DNA of 64,000 nucleotides from Flavobacteriales bacterium (GTDB lineage Bacteria > Bacteroidota > Bacteroidia > Flavobacteriales_F > PHOS-HE28): assembly GCA_016719225.1 (NCBI GenBank), contig JADKAN010000002.1, positions 124,001-188,000 of the forward strand, read 5' to 3'. A program made the position numbers and the translations under genes. Under the pieces are notes generated by a model that saw nothing but the letters and a program-made list of their open reading frames with translations, had not been told where the DNA came from and made no database searches. Shown piece by piece: positions 57,451-64,000 of this stretch; within the stretch, counting starts at the first letter, position 1, and every line of letters starts with the position of its first letter.

Positions 57451-57995
57451 TTCGAGGCGAATTCCTTTTGCACCATCTCGGCATGCGCCAAGTGCGCTTC
57501 CAAGACCGGCGATACACTGACCAGCAGGTTCTTCAATTCCGCATTCTGCGTCTGTGGGATCAGCACGTTCTTCACGGCATCGATCACGGCTTTATGGTAA
57601 GCCACTTCATTGTCGATGTAGGCTTTGTCGAAGGCCTTGCCGGAGAGGGAGCGAAGCATCTTACTGGTCTTCACTTCGCCTTCTTTCAGGGACTTGCTCA
57701 TTGCATTGTCCATGGGGGTAACGCCCAACTTGGTTGCGAGGGCCACGGCTTGCTTGATCACTCCGGTATGGTCCTTTGCCATCGTCTCCGCGAAGTGGAG
57801 CACATCCTTGTCCTTGGACTTTTCCTTGGCGATCGCGGCGTAGTTCACATCGATCTGGTTAGCGGTCACCGCCACGTGGGCGATCTCGGGGTCGGAGAGT
57901 TTCGGGGCATCCTGTGCGAAGGCGCCTGCGTAAAGGAATGCGGAGAGTGCGAAGAGGGTGGCACCCCGTTGGAAGATAGTGGCTGGATCTCTCAT
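57447..57995 (-). CDS. DUF4142 domain protein (copy 1)
   Basis: This 182-residue exported protein (signal peptide about 1-28, TLFALSAFLYAGAFAQD) has the DUF4142 domain: AVTANQIDVNYAAIAKEKSK near 42-61, VLHFAETMAKDHTGVIKQAV near 65-84, YIDNEVAYHKAVIDAVKN and EAHLAHAEMVQKEF near 165-178. The paired His and Glu residues on long helices suggest a ferritin-like four-helix bundle, possibly metal-binding. It is very similar to the protein at 58144-58725, separated by 148 bases with a terminator. It is co-transcribed with the cupredoxin. Confidence 0.9.
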   Translation of the reverse strand: MRDPATIFQRGATLFALSAFLYAGAFAQDAPKLSDPEIAHVAVTANQIDVNYAAIAKEKSKDKDVLHFAETMAKDHTGVIKQAVALATKLGVTPMDNAMSKSLKEGEVKTSKMLRSLSGKAFDKAYIDNEVAYHKAVIDAVKNVLIPQTQNAELKNLLVSVSPVLEAHLAHAEMVQKEFASK

Positions 57996-58063
57996 GATGT
58001 TAGTGGTTTGGTTAAGTATTGGATGCGACTAAAAGGGAATGGTTACACGCCGTGGCGAAAAGT

Positions 58064-58095
58064 GAAAAGGCCGGACCCATCGGTCCGGCCTTTTC
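58064..58095 (-). terminator. 14-bp hairpin with T-run downstream of DUF4142 copy 2
   Basis: Bases 58064-58077 (gaaaaggccggacc) pair perfectly with 58082-58095 around a catc loop. The stem begins with aaaa and ends with tttt. On the minus strand it lies 49 bases beyond the stop of the gene at 58144-58725, separating it from copy 1. Confidence 0.75.
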
Positions 58096-58143
58096 ATCAG
58101 TTATCGGGCGTTCCAGGAACTATCCTGATCGGTCACTACAACC

Positions 58144-58725
58144 TTACTTGGTCATACCTGCAGCGGGTTTTACGGTAGCTCCTTTGTTGAACTCCTTGGC
58201 AACCATTTCAGCATGTTCCAAGTGCGTGGCCAGAACGGGTTCAACGCTAACAAGCAGCGCTTTAAGTTCCGCATTCTTGGTGGAGGGCACCAACGTGTTC
58301 TTCACCGTTCCGATCACGGCTTTGTGATAGGTCACCTCGTTATCGATGTAGGCTTTGTCGAAGGCGGCCCCGTTCAGCGAACGCAAGTACTTCGACGTCT
58401 TGGCTTCTTGCTCTTTAAGGCTCTTGCTGGTCGCATTATCTTCCGGTGTCACGCCGAGTTTCTTGGCGAGGTCAGTGGCCTTTTTGATGATGCCATTATG
58501 GTCGGCGGCCATGGTCTCCGCGAAGTGGATCACGTCCTTGTTCTTGGACTTCTCCTTGGCAATGGCGGCATAGTTCACATCGATCTGGTTCGCCGTGACC
58601 GCGATGTGTGCGATCTGCGGGTCGGTAAGTGCGGGAGCGTCCTGGGCTTGTGCGCCCAAGGTGAAGAAGGTGGCAAGCGCGAGTGCGCTTAAACTGTGTT
58701 TGGTGAAGGACTGCGTGTTCAGCAT
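58144..58725 (-). CDS. DUF4142 domain protein (copy 2)
   Basis: This 193-residue exported protein (signal peptide about 1-28, LSALALATFFTLGAQAQDA) repeats the DUF4142 domain of the neighbour almost residue for residue: both contain AVTANQIDVNYAAIAKEKSK and then HFAETMA.DH, SKSLKE, AFDKAYIDNEV and NAEL. Copy 2 has a longer tail (GATVKPAAGMTK). The similarity and position indicate a tandem duplication. The start is ATG 58725; ten residues further upstream belong to an unlikely extension. Function is unknown; some members are stress- or outer-membrane-associated. Confidence 0.9.
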   Translation of the reverse strand: MLNTQSFTKHSLSALALATFFTLGAQAQDAPALTDPQIAHIAVTANQIDVNYAAIAKEKSKNKDVIHFAETMAADHNGIIKKATDLAKKLGVTPEDNATSKSLKEQEAKTSKYLRSLNGAAFDKAYIDNEVTYHKAVIGTVKNTLVPSTKNAELKALLVSVEPVLATHLEHAEMVAKEFNKGATVKPAAGMTK

Positions 58726-58910
58726 TGTATCAAGGTTTTGCCCTGATCGCACCAACCGTATGCCATGGTATATAATCGCTAGAATGACAGTCGTGATCGC
58801 AAGCCCGGATCCGCGGACAATGAGGTGCTTCCACCCCGTTCAGGGTAGATACTGGCGCTCCGAGAAATGGAATGTGAGCCGGAAGGGCCCCGCACTTCGT
58901 CGGTGAACTC

Positions 58911-60698
<1,788 letters not shown>

Positions 60699-61033
60699 GG
60701 CAGGCAGTGCGGAAAGCACCAATGGGCGGGGCGCGAATTTAGCGCGGAATAAGGGGAGAACCGCGATCTGGGCATCCTCTGTTACAGGTTTGATAGGTGT
60801 GTCCAATTCACTGGTGATCCGGGAAAAGGAAAAACATGGTTGCTTTGGTCGAGTTGGGGAAGACTGTTCAGTGAGGGTATTATGAAAAGTGTCAGGCGGA
60901 TCCCGCAACTTGGATCCCTGCCGAATGAAAAAAATGGACCCTGCGGCTCAATTATTTTCACCTCCACCCAACCCTTGTCCTTGGCCTTACGTCTAGTAAG
61001 TGAAGACAGATCGACCAATAGATCCCAACCACC
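60699..61033. other. 335-base gap between lepA and the nidogen-domain gene
   Basis: Apart from the -7 box of lepA at 60734-60741, I see no gene, hairpin or repeat. Frames here are short, and codon use is unlike the neighbours. The sequence is less GC-rich than the genes around it. A promoter for the T9SS cargo gene at 61034 must lie here, but no clear TAnnTTTG box was found close to its start. Confidence 0.5.
60734..60741 (-). promoter_or_regulatory. -7 box TAAATTCG for lepA
   Basis: On the minus strand TAAATTCG lies 35 bases before the start at 60698. It sits just outside the 595-residue frame and argues against the longer open extension, because transcription would begin inside it. Confidence 0.5.
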
Positions 61034-62443
61034 ATGACCCTCCGCTACCCGGCTCTTTTCAGCTTACTTGCTATCGCGAGCTTCTGCAACGCACAATTTC
61101 CGGTGGAAAGCGAGGCGTACCGTGCATGGAAGTTAACGCAGATACAAAATCCGCAGTCGGCGGTGCATCCGCACGGGACGAACACGGGCTCCTTACGCGA
61201 CGATGAACCCTGCGCCTGCTGGATCGAGCCGGACAACACCTACACCTTGGCCTTGGATCCGAATGACGACGGTTCTTCCAGCCTTATTGCGCTTCCGTTC
61301 ATCTTCAGCCTTTACGGCGTGGAGTACACGTCGTGCTACATCAACAACAACGGGAACGTCTCGTTCGTGGATCCCTATCCCACATATTCCTCCTTGTCAT
61401 TCCCGAACACCTACTACACCATGGTAGCCCCGTTCTGGGGGGACGTGGATACCCGGGGAGAACCGGGTGTTCCGGGGGGTACCGTGATGTATCGCGTTAC
61501 GCCGCATGCGCTGTACGTGAATTGGTCCGCGGTCGGGTATTTTCCATCCTTGACCGACAAATTGAATAGCTTCCAACTCATCATCAGTGATGGTACGGAC
61601 CCTGCGATCCCGGGCGGGAATAACGTTTCATTCTGCTATGGGTCCATGCAGTGGACCACAGGCGCTGCATCCGGCGGTATTGACGGATTCGGTGGTACTC
61701 CGGCCACGGTCGGTGCGAACCGGGGTGACGGCGTGAACTACCTGCAGCTCGGACAATTCGATCATGATGGCACGGATTGGGACGGCCCTTTCGACGGCTC
61801 CGACGGTGTCGCTTGGTTATCGGACCGGCATTATTCCTTCAACACCTCCGATGAGACCATTCCGCCCATTTTCACGAGCATCGGTTGTGATACCATCGAT
61901 GTTGATGCAGGGACTTCCTCGGATTACCCCATGATGGTCCTGGTGGGCGGTCCGGGACAAGAGGTAACGGCCACTTCGCAATGCCAGACCCTTTCGAACT
62001 ACATGGCGACGTTCACCAATTTCGGCAACGGGGTCCAGATCATGTCCACCATTGCACCCACAGCGAGCGAAGTAGGTATCCACGCCATCACCTACACGGC
62101 GGTGACCAATGACCCCGTGCCATTGACAGCCACGTACACCATTTATGTGAAAGTCCTGGAAGCGAGCAGTGGAATACAAGGGTTGGCATCATCCGGCACA
62201 CTATCGATCCAGCCCAATCCGGTCATGGACCGTGCGACCATCACTTGGCCCGCCGGACAACAGCCAACGCGCGTGGAGGTGTTCTCCATGAACGGCGCGA
62301 TAGTGCTGGAGCAAACGCCGGTCAAAGCTTCCACGCAAATGGAACTGGACCTCCGCGGCCTGCCGGACGGGATCTACACCGTGCGTGCGACCGGTGCGAC
62401 ATCCACGTCCACCGTGCGGCTTGTGAGAAGCTCGGCCAATTAG
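61034..62443 (+). CDS. T9SS type A sorting-domain protein with nidogen-like domain
   Basis: This 469-residue secreted protein has a signal peptide (about 1-21, LFSLLAIASFCNAQ) and a nidogen-like (NIDO) domain in about 60-280, recognised by FIFSLYGVEYTSCYINNNGN, SFPNTYYTMVAPFWGDVDTR, NSFQLIISDGTDP and NNVSFCYGSMQWTTGAASGG. A short beta linker follows, and the T9SS sorting domain occupies about 385-469: LSIQPNPVMDRATITWPAG, VEVFSMNGAIV and LDLRGLPDGIYTVRATG. NIDO domains bind other proteins at surfaces. Export by T9SS and attachment to the outer membrane are expected. Confidence 0.92.
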   Translation: MTLRYPALFSLLAIASFCNAQFPVESEAYRAWKLTQIQNPQSAVHPHGTNTGSLRDDEPCACWIEPDNTYTLALDPNDDGSSSLIALPFIFSLYGVEYTSCYINNNGNVSFVDPYPTYSSLSFPNTYYTMVAPFWGDVDTRGEPGVPGGTVMYRVTPHALYVNWSAVGYFPSLTDKLNSFQLIISDGTDPAIPGGNNVSFCYGSMQWTTGAASGGIDGFGGTPATVGANRGDGVNYLQLGQFDHDGTDWDGPFDGSDGVAWLSDRHYSFNTSDETIPPIFTSIGCDTIDVDAGTSSDYPMMVLVGGPGQEVTATSQCQTLSNYMATFTNFGNGVQIMSTIAPTASEVGIHAITYTAVTNDPVPLTATYTIYVKVLEASSGIQGLASSGTLSIQPNPVMDRATITWPAGQQPTRVEVFSMNGAIVLEQTPVKASTQMELDLRGLPDGIYTVRATGATSTSTVRLVRSSAN

Positions 62444-62460
62444 GCTGAATGCCAGCGGTT

Positions 62461-62606
62461 CTTCGTTGCGCTCTTTGCGGGCGCTGCGGTCCTGCGCGAA
62501 GTAGTCCTCCCGGCACATCTTTGGTGCTATTTCTTTCTTAGCGGTGAACCCCATTGCCGTAACTCCCGGTCATTCCTTTGCGCTCTCGGCGCGCTCTGCG
62601 GTTAAA
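62461..62606 (+). repeat. Cluster of 'cttcgttgcgctctttgcggg'-type repeats upstream of metG
   Basis: Two short copies lie at 62461-62490 (cttcgttgcgctctttgcgg plus gcgctgcggt) and 62573-62606 (ttcctttgcgctctcggcgc and gctctgcggttaaa), with a weaker piece at 62530-62548. They resemble the sequence at 47510-47535 and, from memory, the ctttgcgctctttgcggttaa sequences common between genes of many bacteria. They fill most of the gap between the nidogen protein and metG. Confidence 0.45.
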
Positions 62607-62618
62607 CCCGAAGCCCCG

Positions 62619-62626
62619 TACTTTCG
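62619..62626 (+). promoter_or_regulatory. -7 box TACTTTCG for metG
   Basis: The octamer TACTTTCG ends 10 bases before the ATG at 62637, leaving a leader of only a few bases. Confidence 0.45.
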
Positions 62627-62636
62627 CGGCTTCCGC

Positions 62637-64000
62637 ATGAAGACCCCCGCACGTACCACCGTCACCGCCGCATTGCCCTACGCTAACGGCCCCTTGCACA
62701 TCGGCCACATCGCCGGTGCTTACCTGCCGGCCGACATCTACGTGCGCAACCTGAAGGCACGTGGGAAGGAGGTGCTCTTTGTCTGCGGAAGCGATGAGCA
62801 TGGCGCCGCCATCACCCTGCGCGCCCTGAAGGAAGGTACCACGCCGCAGGCGATCGTGGACAAGTACCACGCGATGATGGGGAAGGCCTTCGCCGACTTC
62901 GGGATCGAATTCGACATCTACCACCGCACCAGCAGCGAACTGCACAAGAAGACCTCGCAGGATTTCTTCCTGCAGTTGAATGCCAACGGTGCCTTCACGG
63001 AGAACACCGAGGAGCAGTACTACGATGCCGAGGCCAAGCAATTCCTCGCGGACCGCTACATCATCGGCACCTGCCCCAACTGCGGCAACCCCGATGCCTA
63101 CGGCGACCAGTGCGAGAAATGCGGCAGCGCGCTCAGCCCCAAGGACCTCATCAACCCGCGCAGCACGCTGAGCGGGAGCACGCCGGAATTACGCCCCACC
63201 AAGCACTGGTACCTCCCCATGGAGCGCAGCCAGGAATGGATGACGGAGTGGATCAATACCGGCATGCTTGACGGCGAGCTTCAGCACGATCCCGCCGAGT
63301 GGAAGCCGCAGGTGCTGGGCCAGTGCAACAGTTGGCTGAAGGAAGGGCTACGTCCGCGCGCCATGACGCGCGACCTCGATTGGGGCGTGCCCGTTCCGTT
63401 GCCCGGCGCGGAAGGAAAAGCGCTTTACGTATGGCTCGATGCGCCCATCGGCTACATCAGCGCCACGAAGCAATGGGCGAAGGACCACAACACCGAATGG
63501 GAGAAGTGGTGGAAGGCCGACGACACGCGCCTGCTGCATTTCATCGGCAAGGACAACATCGTTTTCCATTGCATCATCTTCCCGATCCTGCTGAAGGAGC
63601 ACGGTGGTTTCATCCTTCCGCAGAACGTGCCCGCTAATGAATTCCTCAACCTCGAGGGCCGAAAGCTCAGCACCAGTCGCAACTGGGCCGTGTGGTTGCA
63701 CGAATACATCGAGCGCTGGCCGGACCGCCAGGATGAGCTGCGCTATGCGCTCGCCACCATCTTCCCGGAGTTCAAGGACAGTGAGTTCACGTGGAAGGAT
63801 TTCCAGGACAAGAACAACAACGAACTGGTGGCCATCATCGGCAATTTCGTGCAGCGCATCTTCGTGCTCTGCAACAAGTATTACGGCGGCAAGGTGCCGG
63901 AACCCGCCCCGTCCAACGCGGTGCAAGGGGAACAGGACACCGTGCTGTGGGCAGAGCTTTCGGGCATCCCCGGAAAAGTGGCGGCGGACATCGATAAGTT
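62637..64000 (+). CDS. metG: Methionyl-tRNA synthetase, cut by the window edge
   Basis: MetG charges tRNA-Met. From ATG 62637 the frame stays open for 454 codons to the end of the window without a stop, so the C-terminal part is missing. Visible are the HIGH motif PLHIGHIAGAYLPADI near 18-33, CGSDEHGAAITLRAL near 54-68, the zinc knuckle CPNCGNPDAYGDQCEKCG near 146-163, and the KMSKS-like motif GRKLSTSRNW near 341 (KLSTS). The start follows a -7 box and the repeat cluster at 62461-62606. Confidence 0.95.
   Translation, partial: MKTPARTTVTAALPYANGPLHIGHIAGAYLPADIYVRNLKARGKEVLFVCGSDEHGAAITLRALKEGTTPQAIVDKYHAMMGKAFADFGIEFDIYHRTSSELHKKTSQDFFLQLNANGAFTENTEEQYYDAEAKQFLADRYIIGTCPNCGNPDAYGDQCEKCGSALSPKDLINPRSTLSGSTPELRPTKHWYLPMERSQEWMTEWINTGMLDGELQHDPAEWKPQVLGQCNSWLKEGLRPRAMTRDLDWGVPVPLPGAEGKALYVWLDAPIGYISATKQWAKDHNTEWEKWWKADDTRLLHFIGKDNIVFHCIIFPILLKEHGGFILPQNVPANEFLNLEGRKLSTSRNWAVWLHEYIERWPDRQDELRYALATIFPEFKDSEFTWKDFQDKNNNELVAIIGNFVQRIFVLCNKYYGGKVPEPAPSNAVQGEQDTVLWAELSGIPGKVAADIDK

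Noticed and set aside
60699..60908. 70-residue N-terminal extension of LepA
   Set aside because: It has no similarity to the family and contains the -7 box of lepA; ATG 60698 gives the normal protein.

Overview
The window comes from a fairly GC-rich member of the Bacteroidota, most likely of the Flavobacteriales. The evidence is type IX secretion (T9SS) C-terminal sorting domains, the long form of IspG, the leuS-ftsX-DUF3098-uppP-truB-queA-rlmN-polyprenyl synthetase-dnaG gene order, a DUF6427/DUF6341/purD block, TAnnTTTG-like -7 promoter boxes and no clear Shine-Dalgarno sequences. The order-level placement is my inference from gene content and synteny; no 16S rRNA gene is present. No tRNA, rRNA, CRISPR array, transposase, prophage or plasmid gene was seen. 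This is mostly ordinary chromosome, with a modest accessory character from about 45 to 62 kb.

Layout. 0.1-16 kb: biotin carboxylase; a tightly overlapping hemW-cyclase-YjbR operon; a sensor kinase with a duplicated sensor module; a large AsmA-like protein; ispG; a dehydrogenase-like protein; a small winged-helix regulator with a membrane partner; a secreted protein; an M23 peptidase and a DUF3108 protein. 16-30.7 kb: the conserved housekeeping block (leuS, ftsX, DUF3098, uppP, truB, queA, ispD, rlmN, polyprenyl synthetase, dnaG), then a cation-efflux protein and a 49-residue conserved-looking small protein. 30.8-37 kb: a CotH/lamin-tail surface protein, purQ, DUF6427/DUF6341 membrane proteins, purD, a thioredoxin-like protein and a (CCAAG)12 pentanucleotide tract. 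37-45.7 kb: a NarL-type two-component pair, a lipoprotein, the acyl-CoA carboxylase beta subunit, a second kinase with an NIT-like sensor region, and YebC. 45.8-51.6 kb: outer-membrane proteins, an ECF sigma factor with a probable anti-sigma factor carrying three tandem 70-residue modules, a T9SS cargo with an apparent frameshift in its signal peptide, and a PorT-like barrel.

51.7-57 kb is the most coherent accessory stretch. moaA and fdhD serve molybdenum enzymes. A truncated haemoglobin, a small membrane protein, the di-iron iron-sulphur repair protein Ric and a hemerythrin form a compact run that suggests nitric-oxide or nitrosative-stress defence around nitrate or nitrite respiration. A tag glycosylase and a Blc-type lipocalin sit among them. 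The lipocalin has an in-frame TGA exactly where the lipobox cysteine should be. After an 18-bp perfect terminator come a cupredoxin and two nearly identical DUF4142 proteins (57-58.7 kb), then lepA, a nidogen-domain T9SS cargo and a metG cut by the window edge.

At the small scale, most confidently placed promoter boxes read TAnnTTCG rather than TAnnTTTG, and several lie only 4-9 bases before the start codon, suggesting leaderless mRNAs. Several intergenic gaps carry short repeated sequences of families found in many unrelated genomes. I found no clear undescribed multi-gene defence or biosynthetic system. The best novelty leads are the lipobox-TGA lipocalin, the triple-module anti-sigma protein, the promoter and leaderless pattern, and the LeuRS insertion with atypical base composition.
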